Source: Stomoxys calcitrans (Eukaryota; Arthropoda; Insecta; Diptera; Muscidae). Taken from it: 64,000 bases of DNA. Both the position numbers and the translations under genes were made by a program. Positions 11,283 to 22,960 of the stretch are shown here, piece by piece. The DNA lies in NCBI RefSeq assembly GCF_963082655.1, contig NC_081553.1, positions 44,340,260 through 44,404,259 of the forward strand. The letters are read 5' to 3'. Each line of letters begins with the position of its first letter. The first letter of the stretch is position 1. The notes under the pieces were generated by a model. The model saw only the letters and a program-made list of their open reading frames with translations. It was not told the DNA's origin and made no database searches.

Positions 11283-11485
11283 TTTGGTTCAATGGGTAGG
11301 TAAATAAGCAGAATTGTCGATGTTGGGTTGAATGTCTGCCAGAAACATTGCAAGGGCTACCACTGCATCCAGAGAAAGTCGAAGTTTGGTGCGGTTAATG
11401 GGCTGGTTGCATCATTGGACCGTACTTCTTCAAAGATGATGTGAATCGTAACGTAACTGTGAATGATGAGCCCTACTTTAAACTG
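11283..11485 (+). pseudogene. Tc1/mariner transposase, catalytic-domain relic
   Basis: Translating from 11291 gives NG*VNKQNCRCWVECLPE, then LPLHPEKVEVWCG, a stop, then WAGCIIGPYFFKDDVNRNV. This matches the region following the first catalytic Asp of the same transposase family as the minus-strand peptide inside 30616-31222 (VNKQNCRIW..., VWCGLYAGGIIGPYFFKDA). Two in-frame stops (11297, about 11402) show it is dead. The first catalytic Asp would lie just upstream and is not preserved. Confidence 0.85.
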
Positions 11486-11647
11486 AGCGGATTGAATAAA
11501 ATTTTGCACAAAGTATTTTGTTGTGATATCCAACAACTGTGCCAAGTATGGTTCAAATCGGTCCATAACCTGATATAGCTGTCATATAAACCGATCTGGG
11601 GACTTGACTTCTTGAGCCTCTAGAGTGCGCAATTATTATCCGATTTT
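11486..11647 (+). mobile_element. DINE-A fragment (about one monomer)
   Basis: One monomer: AAAATTTTGCACAAAGTATT, CCAACAACTGTGCCAAGTAT, CATATAAACCGATCTGGGGA and CTCTAGAGTGCGCAATTATT. Both element ends are missing. It abuts the mariner relic directly. Confidence 0.8.
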
Positions 11648-11759
11648 GTTGTTGGTTTAACCAGCTTAGACCAATGTGTTTTTATTTCTTGCGTCTATTT
11701 CAAAACAAAACAAAAAAAAAATTTTTAAGAGTCTCAACATTTGTGGTGTGTTAAATGTA

Positions 11760-11996
11760 TTGGGTTGCTCAAAAAGTAATTGCGGATTTTTTAAAATAAT
11801 GTAAATGCATTTTTAATAAAACTTAGAATGAAATCTAATCAAATATACTTTTTTTACACTTTTTTTCTAAAGCAAGCTTAAAGTAACAGCTGATAACTGA
11901 CGGAAGAAAGAATGCAATTACAGAGTCACAAGCTGTGAAAAAATTTGTCAACGCCGACTATATGAAAAATCCGCAATTACTTTTTGGGCAACCCAG
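11760..11996. mobile_element. Mariner-type MITE, copy 3
   Basis: Left end TTGGGTTGCTCAAAAAGTAA, right end TTACTTTTTGGGCAACCCAG, with TA on both sides (11758-11759 and 11997-11998). The interior matches copies 1 and 2, including CAAGCTGTGAAAAAATTTG. One transition in the left repeat (GCTC for GCCC) distinguishes it. Confidence 0.9.
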
Positions 11997-11998
11997 TA

Positions 11999-12310
11999 TC
12001 AGGGGGCTGGCTGCAATGATCGCGATTTCGGCCTTTGCCAGGGCCCTCGTCAGACTGCTATGCCACCAAAAGATTACGTGCTTCCACCTACCCACTAAAT
12101 AGCGGGCAGTGTAATGGTAGAAAATACCCTCCTAATGAAATGTTGGGTCTTGTTATTCAACCTCTTCTTGTAGTGCAGTAAGTTAAAAGCTAAATTCTAA
12201 CAGCCAACATCTCTTCAAAGAGACATCTAACATCAACAACACACACACAAAGCTAAAGACTTGTTATCCAGACAAACTTCGCTTGCCATAGAATAACTTT
12301 TCGATATGTG
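11999..12310. other. Short unique stretch, nothing recognised
   Basis: About 310 bases between a MITE and a DINE-A piece. No motif, repeat family or credible ORF is seen. Confidence 0.5.
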
Positions 12311-12581
12311 CATATCCGATTTGCCTGCAATTTTGTACGACTGATCCTCTTATGACCATCAACATACGTAATTATTATTTTCTGAATCGGTCTATAGCCT
12401 GATACAGCTCCCATTTAAATCGATCTCTCTATATTACTTCTTGAGCCGCCAAAGCACGCAATTCTTATTCGAATTGGCTGACATTTTACGCAGGTCTCCA
12501 ACATATAATTTAATTGTGGTCCGAATCGGATCATATCTTGATATCGCTCTAATAGCAGAGCAAATCTTTCCTTATATCCTT
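12311..12581 (+). mobile_element. DINE-A, left part, split by DINE-B
   Basis: Last monomers and start of the 3' block of an A copy (CATCAACATACGTAATTATT, TAATAGCAGAGCAAATCTTT, TATATCCTTTTT). The missing remainder, starting TTTTGCCTAAGAAGAGATGC, resumes at 14044 on the other side of the DINE-B at 12582-14043. The A copy is therefore older. Confidence 0.88.
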
Positions 12582-14043
12582 TTTATACCCACCACCGAAG
12601 GATGGGGGTATATTAATTTTGTCATTCCGTTTGCAACACATCGAAATATCCATTTCCGACCCTATAAAGCATATATATTCTTGATCAGCGTAAAAATCTA
12701 AGACGATCTAGACATGTCCGTCCGTCTGTCCGTCTGTCTGTTGAAATCACGCTACAGCCTTTAAAAATAGAGATATTGAGCTGAAACTTTGCACAGATTC
12801 TTTTTTTGTCCATAAGCAGGTTTAGTTCGAAGATGGGATATATCGGACTATATCTTGATATAGCCCCCATATAGACCGATCGGCCGATTGAGGGTCTTAG
12901 GCCCATAAAAGCCACATTTATTATCCGATTTTGCTGAAATTTTAGACAGTGAGTTGTGTTAGGCCCTTCGACATCCTCCGTGAATTTGGCTCAGATCGGT
13001 CCAGATTTGGATATAGCTGCCATATAGACCGATCATCCGATTTAGGGTCTAAGTCCCATAAAAGCCACATTTATTATCCTATTTCGCTGAAATTTGGGAC
13101 AGTGAGTTGCGTTAGGCCCTTCGACATCCTCCGTCAATTTGGCTCAGATCGGTCCAGATTTGGATATAGCTGCCATATAGACCGATCATCCGATTTAGGG
13201 TCTAAGTCCCATAAAAGCCACATTTATTATCCGATCTTGCTGAAATTTGAGACAGTAAGTTGTGTTATGCCTTTCGACATCTTTCTTCAATTTGGCCCAG
13301 ATCGGTTCAGATTTGGATATAGCTGCCATATAGACCGATTTCTTGATTTATGGTTTTGGGCCCATAAAATGCTTATTTATTATCCGATGTCGCCAAAATT
13401 TGGGACAGTGAGTTAAGTTAAACCCCTTGACATACTTCTGCAATATCGCACAGATCGGTTCAGATTTGGATATAGCTGCCATATTGGCCGATATCTACGT
13501 TTTAGGTTTTGGGGCCATAAAAGACGCATTTATTGTCCGATGTCGCTGAAATTTGAGACAGTGAGTTTGGTTAGGCTCTTCGAAGTCCTTCTTCAATTTT
13601 GCCCAGATCGGTCCAGATTTGAATATAGCTGCCATATAGACCGATCTCTGGATTTAAGGTTTAGGACCCATAAAAGAGGCATTTATTGTCCGATTTCGCC
13701 GAAATTTGGGACAGTGCTTAGTGTTAGGCTCTTCGACATGTTTACGCAACTTGGCCCAAATCGGTCCAGATTTGGATATGGCTGCCATGTAGACCAACAT
13801 CTCTATTTAAAGTCTTGGCCCCATAAAAGGCGCATTTATAATCCGATTTCACTGAAATTTGACACAGTGACTTATGTTCGGCTTTTCGACATCCGTGTCG
13901 TATATAGTTCAGATCGGTATAAGGCATATGAGTATAAGGTATGAAATTTTCAACGAATTTTAATGAAAGGTGGTTTATATATATACCCGAGGTGGTGGGT
14001 ATCCAAAGTTCGGCCCGGCCGAACTTAACGCCTTTTTACTTGT
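12582..14043 (+). mobile_element. DINE-B, complete, nested in DINE-A
   Basis: 5' end TTTATACCCACCACCGAAGG pairing with GGGGGTATA. Then TTTGTCATTCCGTTTGCAAC, GACCCTATAAAG, GCATATATATTCTTGATCAG, GATCTAGACATGTCCGTCC and a GTCC/GTCT microsatellite near 12718-12742. It continues with a CCATAAGCAGGTTTAGTTCG block and about seven 153-bp monomers (ATAGCTGCCATATAGACCGA at each). The 3' end is ATATACCCGAGGTGGTGGGT, the hairpin GTTCGGCCCGGCCGAAC and TTAACGCCTTTTTACTTGTT. The insertion lies in a T-run of the host DINE-A. Confidence 0.93.
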
Positions 14044-14145
14044 TTTGCCTAAGAAGAGATGCCGGGATAAGAACTCGACAAATGCGATCCATGGTGGAGG
14101 GTATATAAGATTCGGCCCGGCCGAACTTAGCACACTCCTACTTAT
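14044..14145 (+). mobile_element. DINE-A, right part, split by DINE-B
   Basis: Carries AAGAGATGCCGGGATAAGAA, CGATCCATGGTGGAGGGTAT, the hairpin GTTCGGCCCGGCCGAA-type stem and AACTTAGCACACTCCTACTT. It completes the copy that starts at 12311. A second DINE-B begins directly at its 3' terminus. Confidence 0.88.
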
Positions 14146-15911
14146 TATACCCACCACCGAAGGATGGGGGTATATTCATTTTGTCATTCCGTTTGCAACA
14201 CATCGAAATATCCATTTCCGACCCTATAAAGTATATATATTCTTGATCGGCGTAAAAATCTAAGACGATCTAGCCATGTCCGTCCGTCTGTCCGTCTGTC
14301 CGTCTGTCTGTTGAAATCACGCTACAGTCTTTAAAAATAGAGATATTGAGCTGAAATTTTGCACAGCTTCTTTTTTCGTCCATAAGCAGGTTAAGTTCGA
14401 AGATGGGCTATATCGGACTATATCTTGATATAGCCCCCATATAGACCGATCCGACGATTTAGGGTCTTAGGCCCATAAAAGCCACATTTATTATCCGATT
14501 TTGTTGAAATTTGGGACAGTGGGTTGTGTTAGGCCCTTCGACATCCTTTGTCAATTTGGCTCAGATCGGTCCAGATTTGGATATAGCTGCCATATAGACC
14601 GATCCTCCGATTTAGGGTCTAAGGCCCATAAAAGCCACATTTATGGTCCGATTTCGCTGAAATTTGGGACAGGGAGTTGTCTTAGGCCCTTTGACATGTT
14701 CCTTCAATTTGGTTCAGATCGGTTCAGATTTGGATATAGCTGCCATATAGACCGATCCTCCGGTTTAGGGTCTTAGGCCCACAAAAGCCTCATTTATTAT
14801 CCGATTTTGATGAAATTCGGGGCAATGAATTGTGTAAGGCCCATCGACATCCTTCGTTAATTTGGCTCAGATCGGTCCAGATTTGGATATAGCTGCCATA
14901 TAGATCGATCCTCCGATTCATGGTGTAAGGCCCATAATAGCCACATTCATTATCCGATTTTGCTGAAATTTGGGACAGTGAGATGTGTTAGGCCCTTTGA
15001 CATATTTTTCCAATTTGGTCCAGATCGGTTCAAATTTGTATATAGCTGCATATAGACATATAGACCGATTTCTTGATTTAAGGTTTTGGGCCCATAAAAT
15101 GCTCATTTATTGACCGATGTCCCCGAAATTTGGAACAGTGAGTTAAGTTAAGCCCCTTGACATACTATCGCACAGATCGGTCCAGATTTGGATATAGCTG
15201 CCATATAGACCGATATCTAGGTTTAAGGTTTTGGGCCCATAAAATGCTCATTTATTGCCCGATGTCTCCGAAATTTGGAACAGTGAGTTAAGTTAAGCCC
15301 CTTGACATACTATCGCACAGATCGGTCCAGATTTGGATATAGCTGCCATATAGACCGATATCTAGGTTTAAGGTTTTGGGGCCATAAAAGACGCATTTAT
15401 TGTCCGATGTCGCTGAAATTTGAGACAGTGAGTTTGGTTAGGCTCTTCGACGTCCTTCTTCAATTTTGCCCAGATCGGTCCAGATTTGAATATAGCTGCC
15501 ATATAGACCGATCTCTGGATTTAAGGTTTAGGGCCCATAAAAGAGGCATTTATTGTCCGATTTCGCCGAAATTTGGGACAGTGCTTAATGTTAGGCTCTT
15601 CGACATGTTTATGCAACTTGGCCCAAATCGGTCCAGATTTGGATATAGCTGCCATGTAGGCCGATATCTCGATTTAAAGTCTTGGCCCCATAAAAGGCGC
15701 ATTTATAATCCGATTTCACTGAAATTTGACACAGTGACTTATGTTCGGTTTTTCGACATCAGTGTCGTATATAGTTCAGATCGGTACGAGGTATATGAGT
15801 ATAAGGTATGAAATTTTCACCGAATTTTGGTGAAAGGTGGTTTACATATATACCCGAGGTGGTGGGTATCCAAAGTTCGGCCCGGCCGAACTTAACGCCT
15901 TTTTACTTGTT
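14145..15911 (+). mobile_element. DINE-B, complete (about 1.77 kb)
   Basis: Starts TTATACCCACCACCGAAGGA at the very end of a DINE-A and finishes with the hairpin near 15878-15894 and CCTTTTTACTTGTTT. It has about nine monomers, with boundaries at CAGATCGG near 14562, 14714, 14867 and so on. The segment around 15150-15360 contains a near-identical recent local duplication of one monomer. The monomer length keeps one plus-strand frame open for 169 codons at 15302-15811; this is not a protein gene. Confidence 0.93.
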
Positions 15912-17252
15912 TTTTGTTTCTTTTTTTTTTTGGAGGTAAGCATTACGATTGGAGCATCCTCCCAAGTATCGTTCCAGCTGCTAAGATTACCAAATAAATT
16001 ACATCATTTCTTACCCACCATGTGAGCACCTTTTGGGATCGATGTCTATTTGTCTTCATGCGAAAGTATAAACAACGATCTAAGCACATGGTACACAGCA
16101 CACATCCAATGGGCCCATGGACAATGTAATGAAAAGTTTGGGGAAAAACGGTATTCTGTTTTGTTTTTGGTGGTAAAAGTGATTTAAGGAGTTTCTCACA
16201 CACCAAGAAAATTAATAAGGAAAAATATGTTTATGCAGCAACTGGCCGAGAGGGGAACGTTAGTTTTAAATACTCATAATTTAGCTGGTAATTTAATTAA
16301 AGATCAAAACAACTGATTAAAGGTTAAGCGAAGCAAAATCAGTGATATATGAGATTTCAGACATGATGGGCTTTACAATTCAACGACTATATACCCACAG
16401 AACAAACCTTGAAATATTTTGTTATTTGTTGAGAAATAGATGCCAGAACAATATGCACTTTTTGATTCACATCATTTTCTTTTGGAGTATCAAGTGGCAC
16501 CAAGTGATAACCAAGACAATTGTGGAAAAATGTTGCAATTTTTCGACTTTGCCAGCCACTTAGTCAGTGGTTAGATCATTCGATCGATGTGTCATACGAA
16601 ATAGTTTAGAATGACAATCAATCAGTGATTCTATTACGATTGAGTCTGTCTTTATTTTTATTTGGGTATCGTTTTTCTCTTCAAAGATTGAATTAAATTT
16701 TGTTGGTTTTTATGCACGACGTACAGTGAAGCTTGCAACAAACAACCAACCTTTGTAGCCAGCCAAAGAGCAACATCTTAGCTGAGCTGAGCTGCGCTGA
16801 AGTTACAGTAACAACTTTTTGGATTGCCATGATGTGAAAATTGCCTTATAAAACTGACAAAGTTGTCGTGATGTGTTGCCACAACATGACAGTTGTACAT
16901 CAAACATCTCGGCATCTCAGCCGTGTTGCGGTGCTGTTGCATTTGGTATGTATGCTTGCTGTTGCTGCTGTTGACATAGAATCCAAGAATTTTTTGGTGC
17001 TGTGAATGTTATTGACACAAATTTAAACAATGTTCCTATGAATTGATGTTGCGAAGAGAATGTACCAATGGCTATGGTTAAGATTTTGAAACAGAGATTG
17101 AAACACTAAATCCTTGAACATGGCAAAAATTACCAAGAATCATTGTCACATTGCATAGGGCCTTGAACATTTTTTGCAATTTGCTGATTTCCAAGTAAAA
17201 AATATTTTTACAAAAAAATGTTTGCTGTTTAAGATGCTGTCAAAATGGTAAT
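15912..17252. other. Unique DNA, no gene recognised
   Basis: A T-run (15903-15930), then non-repetitive AT-rich sequence. A minus-strand ORF of 87 codons (15943-16206) and a plus-strand ORF of 73 codons (16342-16563) have no recognisable motif. A GAGCTGAGCTGAGCTGCGC stretch lies near 16778-16798. It separates two DINE blocks. Confidence 0.45.
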
Positions 17253-18815
17253 TAAAACAAGTAAAAGCATGCTCAAGAAGCAAAATCGGGGTTTAAATGG
17301 GAGTTTTAACAAGCTATTGATCGAATTAGACCACATTAGACACATCTGTTAAGAGTCACGAGAGAAGCCGTTGTACAAAATTTCTGCCAAATCGGATAAT
17401 AATTGCGCCCTCTAGAGGCTCAAGAGTCAAGATCCCAAGTCGGCTTACATGGCAGCTACATCAGGTTATGTACCGATTTGCACCATACTAAACACAGTTA
17501 TTGGAAGTCATAACAAAACACCTCGGACCAAAATTTTGCCAAATTGGATGAGAATTGCGCCCTCTAGTGGCTCAAGAAGTCAAGATCCAAGATCGGTTTA
17601 TGTGGGAGCTGTATCAGGTTATGTACCGATTTTGACAATATTTAGCGCAGTTGTTGAAAGTAATACCAAAACACCACGTGCAAAATTTCAGTCAAATCGG
17701 ATGAGAATTGCGCCCTCTAGCGGCTCAAAAAGTCAAGATCCAAGATCGGTTTATATGGCAGCTATATCAAAACATGAACCGATTTAAACCATACTTACCA
17801 CGGTCATAGGAAGTGATGCCGAAACACCACGTGCGAAATTTCAGTCAAATCGGATAATAATTCCGTCCTCTAATAGCTCAAGAAGTCAAGACCCCAGATC
17901 GGTTTATATGGCAGCTATATCAGGTTATGGACCGATTTGAACCATTCTTAATACATTTGTTGGAAGTCATAACAAAACACTTCATGCAATATTTCAGCCA
18001 AATCGGATTGGAATTGCTCCCTGTAGAGGCTCAAGAAGTCAAGATCCAAGATCGGTTTATGTGGAAGTTATAGCAGATTATGAACAAATTTTGACAATAC
18101 TTAGCGCAGTTATTGAAAGTAATAGCAAAATACCACGCGCAAAATTTCAGTCAAATCTAATGAGAAGTGCGCCCTCTAGTGGCTCAAAAAGTCAAAACCC
18201 CAGATCGGTTTATATGGAAGCTATATCAAAACATGAACCGATTTGAACCATACTAACCACAGTCATTGGAAGTGATACCAAAACACCACGTGTAAATTTT
18301 CAGTCAAGTCGGATGAGAATTGCGCCCTATAAAAGCTGAAGATGTCAAGACCCCAGATAGGTTTATATGACAGCTATATCATGTTATGGACCGATTTCAA
18401 CCATATTCAGCACAGTTACTGGAAGTCCTAAAAAAACACCTCATGCAAAATTTCAGTCAAATCGGATAAGAATTGTGCCCTCTAGCGGCTCAAGAAGTCA
18501 AGATCCATGATCGGTTTATATGGCAGCTATATCAAAACGTGGACCGATATAGCCCATTTACAATCCCAACTGACCTACACTAATAAAATGCATTTGTGCA
18601 AAATTTCAAGAGGCTAGCTTTACTCCTTCGGGAGTTAGCGAGCTTTCGACAGACAGACGGACGGACGGACAGAGGGACGGATATGGCAAGTTCGATATAA
18701 AATCTCATGACGATCAAGAATATATATACTTTATGAAGTCTTAGACGAATATTTCGAGAAGCTACAAACAGAATGACGAAATTTGTATACCCCCATCCTA
18801 TGTTGGAGGGTATAC
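17253..18815 (-). mobile_element. DINE-A, minus strand, hairpin deleted
   Basis: The 3' terminus is at the left (AAAACAAGTAAAAGCATGCT at 17256-17275), but the GC hairpin and part of the 3' block are missing. About nine monomers follow, then the microsatellite (GACAGACGGACGGACGGACA near 18650), GATCAAGAATATATATACTT near 18713 and the 5' palindrome CCCCCATCCTATGTTGGAGG near 18790. The CTCTAGAGGGCGCAA variant mixes with CTCTAGTGGCTC and CTCTAGCGGCTC, showing monomer divergence within one copy. Confidence 0.9.
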
Positions 18816-18851
18816 AAATTTTACCGAAGCTTTGTTTAGAATTGATAACAA

Positions 18852-19322
18852 CAAGTAAGATCGTGCTAAGCTCGGTCGAACGGAATTTTGGGAACCCTCC
18901 ATGGTGGTGGGGAGGACTATACCTGGCTATATACCGATTTGAACAGTACTTGGCACGGTTGTTGAGACGCATAATATAAAATTTCAGCCACATCGGATAA
19001 AAATCGTGGCATGTAGGGCTCAAGAAGTCAAATAGGGCTATCGGTTTATATGGGAGCTATATCAGGTTATAGACCCATTTGGATCGTACTCAACACAGTT
19101 GTTGGAAGTCATAACAGAACACTATGTACAAAAGTTCAGCTAAATCGGATGAAAATTGAGGCTTCCAGGGGCTCAAGAAGTCTAATCGGGAGATCGGTTT
19201 ATATGGGAGCTATATCAGGTTATAGACCGATTCAGGCCGTACTTGGCTTAGTAGTTGTAAGTCATAACAGAAAGCTATGAGCAAATTTTCATCCAAATCG
19301 GATGAAAATTCAAACGAGCACA
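18852..19322 (-). mobile_element. DINE-A' fragment, minus strand
   Basis: Left end AACAAGTAAGATCGTGCTAA followed by a decayed hairpin (CTCGGTCGAACGGAATTTTG) and CCCTCCATGGTGGTGG. Three monomers of the A' type (GCTTCCAGGGGCTCAAGAAG) follow. It is cut off where a DINE-B starts at about 19324. Confidence 0.8.
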
Positions 19323-19323
19323 T

Positions 19324-19550
19324 TTTTTATACCCACCACCCAAGGATGGGGGTATATTCATTTTGTCATTCCGTTTGCAACAAATTGAAATATCCATCTC
19401 CGACCCTAGAAAGTATATATATTCTTGATCAGCGTAAAAATCTAAGACGATCTAGACATGTCCGTCCGTCCGTCCGTCCGTCCGTCTGTTGAAATCACGC
19501 TACAGTCTTCAAAAATAAGGATATTGAGCTGAAACTTTGCACAGATTCTT
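19324..19550 (+). mobile_element. DINE-B, left part, split by DINE-A
   Basis: 5' end TTTATACCCACCACCCAAGG, then GTATATATATTCTTGATCAG and a GTCC run (about 19460-19488). It stops inside the T-run after GCACAGATTCTTTT and continues at 21017 with TGTCCATAAGCAGGTTAAGT. Confidence 0.9.
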
Positions 19551-21017
19551 TTTTATACCCTCCACCGTAAGATGGGGGGTATACTAATTTCGTCATTCTG
19601 TTTGTAACTACTCGAAATATTCGTCTGAGACCCCATAAAGTATATATATTCTTGATCGTCGTGACATTTTATGTCGATCTAGCCATGTCCGTCCGTCTGT
19701 CCGTCCGTCCGTCCGTCTGTCTGTCGAAAGCACGCTAACTTCCGAAGGAGTAAAGCTAGCCGCTTGAAATTTTGCACAAATACTTCTTATTAGTGTAGGT
19801 CGGTTGGTATTGTAAATGGGCCATATCGGTCCATGTTTTGATAAAGCTGCCATATAAACCGATCTTGGGTCTTGACTTCTAGAGCCTCTGGAGGGCGCAA
19901 TTCTTATCCGATTTGAATGAATTTTTGCCCGACGTGTTTTGTTATGATATCCAACAACTATGCCTAGTATGGTTCAAATCGGTTGATAACCTGATATAGC
20001 TGTCATATAAACCGATCTTGGGTCTTGACTTCTTGAGCCTCTAGAGTGCGCAATTCTTATACGATTTGAATGAAATTTCGCACGACGTGTTTTGTCATGA
20101 TATCCAACATCTGTGCCAAGAATGCTTCAAATCGGTTCATAACCTGATATAGCTGCCATATAAACCGATCTTGGGTCTTGACTTCTTGAGCCTCTAGAGT
20201 GCGCAATTCTTATCCGATTTGAATGAAATTTCGCACGACGTGTTTTGTCATGATATCCAACATCTGTGCCAAGAATGGTTCAAATCGGTTCATAACCTGA
20301 TAAAGCTGCCATATAAACCGATCTTGGGTTTTGACTTCTTGAGCCTCTAGAGGGCGCAATTCTTATCCGATTTGTTATGATATTCAACAACTGTGCCAAG
20401 TATGGTTCAAATCGGTTCATAACCTGATATAGCTGCCATATAAACCGATCTTGGGTCTTGACTTCTTGAGCCTCTAGAGTGCGCAATTCTTATCCGATTT
20501 GAATGAATTTTGGCCCGATGTGTTTTGTTATGATATCCAACAACTGTGCAAAGTATGGTTCAAATCGGTTCATAACCTGATATAGATGTCATATAAACCG
20601 ATCTGGGATCTTGACTTCTTGAGCCTGTAGAGGTCGCAATTATTATGCGATTTGCCTGAAATATTGTACGACGGATTCTCTCATGACCGTCAACATACGT
20701 GTTTATTATGGTCTGAATCGGTCTATAGCCCGATACAGCTCCCATATAAATCGATCTCTCTATTTTACTTCTTGAGCCCCCAAAGGGCGCAATTCTTATT
20801 CGAATTGACTGACATTTTACACAGGTCTCCAACATATAATTTAATTGTGGTCCAAACCGGACCATATCTTGATATCGCTCTAATAGCAGAGCATATCTTT
20901 TCTTATATCCTTTTTTGCCTAAAAAGAGATGCCGTGAAAAGAACTCGACAAATGCGATCCATGGTGGAGGGTATATAAGATTCGGCCCGGCCGAACTTAG
21001 CACGCTTTTACTTGTTT
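19551..21017 (+). mobile_element. DINE-A, complete, nested in DINE-B
   Basis: 5' end TTTTATACCCTCCACCGTAA, the GTCC/GTCT tract near 19687-19725 and about six monomers. Two adjacent monomers (about 20055-20280) are almost identical, including the phrase CATCTGTGCCAAGAATG, so they are a recent tandem duplication. The 3' end has the intact hairpin GTTCGGCC-type stem near 20980-20998 and CACGCTTTTACTTGTTT. It interrupts the T-run of the DINE-B, so it is younger than that copy. Confidence 0.93.
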
Positions 21018-22010
21018 GTCCATAAGCAGGTTAAGTTCGAAGATGGGCTATATTGGACTATATCTTGATATAGCCCCCATATAGACCGATCCGCCGATTT
21101 AGGGTCTTAGGCCCATAAAAGGCGCATTTATTATCCGATTTTGCTTAAATTTGGGACAGTGAGTTGTGTTAGGCCCTTCGACATCCTTCTTTAATTTGGC
21201 TCAGATCGGTCCAGATTTGGATATAGCTATCATATAGACCGATCCTCCTATTTAGGGTTGTAGGCCTATAAAAGGCGCATTTGCTGTCTGATTTTGCTGA
21301 AATTTGGGACAGTGAGTTGTGTTAGGCCCTTCGACATCCTTCTTCAATTTGGCCGACATCGGTCCAGATTTGGATATAGCTACCATATATACCGATCCTC
21401 CGATTTAGGATCTTAGGCGCATAAAAGGCGCATTTATTGTCCGATTTTGCTGAAATTTGGTACAGTGGGTTAAGTTAAGCCTTTTGACATACTTTTGCAT
21501 TATGGCACAGATTGGTCCAGATTTGGATATAGCTGCCATATAGACCGATCTCCCGGTTATAGGTTTTGGGGCCATAATAGGCGCCTTTATTGTCCGAGTT
21601 CGCCAAAATTTGGGACAGTGCTTTGTATTAGGCTCTTCGACATTTCTCTGCAACTTGGCACAAATCGGTTCAGATTTGGATATAGCTGCCATATAGACCG
21701 ATTCTCGATTTAAAGTCTTGGCACCATACAAGGCACATTTAAAATCCGATTTCACTGAAATTTGACACAGTGACCTATGTTAAGCTTGTCGACATCCGTA
21801 TTGTATATGGTTCAGATCTGTTTATTTTTAGATATAGGTACTGTACTTATTAGTATTTGGTCCAATTCGGAATATATTTCGATATAAGTGCTATGGGACA
21901 TAAGGTATGCAATTTTCACCGGATTTTGATGAAAGGTGGTTTACATGTATACCCGAGGTGGTGGGTATCCAAAGTTCGGCCCGGCCGAACTTAACGCCTT
22001 TTTACTTGTT
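21017..22010 (+). mobile_element. DINE-B, right part, split by DINE-A
   Basis: Resumes with GTCCATAAGCAGGTTAAGTT, five to six monomers, a slightly longer pre-terminal region (GATATAGGTACTGTACTTAT near 21832), then the hairpin near 21977-21993 and CGCCTTTTTACTTGTT. Completes the copy starting at 19324. Confidence 0.92.
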
Positions 22011-22946
22011 CTTAACTGCGTTTAGTTCTGTAATGGTTATCTTGTCATTTGACACCTATATTATAAGATCTACTAACCTCCAACATATTAACTTCACTAA
22101 AACTTCGGAAATTCCTTCACCAAATTTGCAAATATTTATTACTCTAACATGTCAATTAATTATTTTTGTTAACATTAAGCCGATTATTTCAATTTTTTGT
22201 TTTATCTTTTCATAATATGTAAATATTATCATTCTACATATGTATGTGAAATACATGGTCAATTTCCACATCATAAAAAACAAACCATTAATTACTCCCT
22301 TCTACTGGACACGCTAGGAATTGCAAAATTTCCATTAGAACTCATTTAATTATTTAAATATCGAATTTCATTAGTCGCAGCATGGAGCATTCTTATTGAT
22401 CGATCTATTTATCAATTGCAAATCGAGTCGACCAAAGACCTGTAGTGAAGATTAATGTTCATTTAAATTCCATAAATAAATTGTCCAGGTATGCCATAAA
22501 AATCTGCTGCTTTGCTTTGCCTACATATGATATGAAACGCAAAAAGTTGAAAGAGTTTTAGTTGGAGGGAGTTTTTTGGAAAATTTTTTAAGAATTAAAA
22601 TAATTATGTCATACATAATTAAGAAGGTTATAAAAATGTTATTTTGTAAATAAATATTGGCACTTTATATAACTCTGAAACTAGACAAAACGACGAAATT
22701 GTAATAGCTACACCAGGTGTTAATCAGGCAATGCATACCTGTGGGAGCTATATCCTAATCTGAATCAATTTTCGTGCAATATCAACTGTAATAAGAAAAT
22801 GCTTCGTGGGGATGGACAAAATATAACCACATTATGGGAACACTACTGAAGATAGGACGAACATATATATGTCGAAGCTTTTTTTCCTGACTTGGCAAAA
22901 ATTTAGTATAAAGAAATTTTTAGCAAAACCAACATTGGTGAAAATT
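22011..22946. other. Unique, very AT-rich DNA, no gene recognised
   Basis: No repeat family is recognised until a 3' DINE-A remnant (CCGAACTTAGCATGTTTTT) near 22947. ORFs here are short and lack motifs. One 102-codon plus-strand ORF (21907-22215) starts inside the DINE-B end and is therefore chance. Confidence 0.5.
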
Positions 22947-22960
22947 CCGAACTTAGCATG

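Noticed and set aside
19860..20520. Regular direct repeats that might suggest a CRISPR-like array
   Set aside because: Repeats are about 153 bp with no short conserved repeat and unique spacers; they are DINE monomers in a eukaryotic genome.
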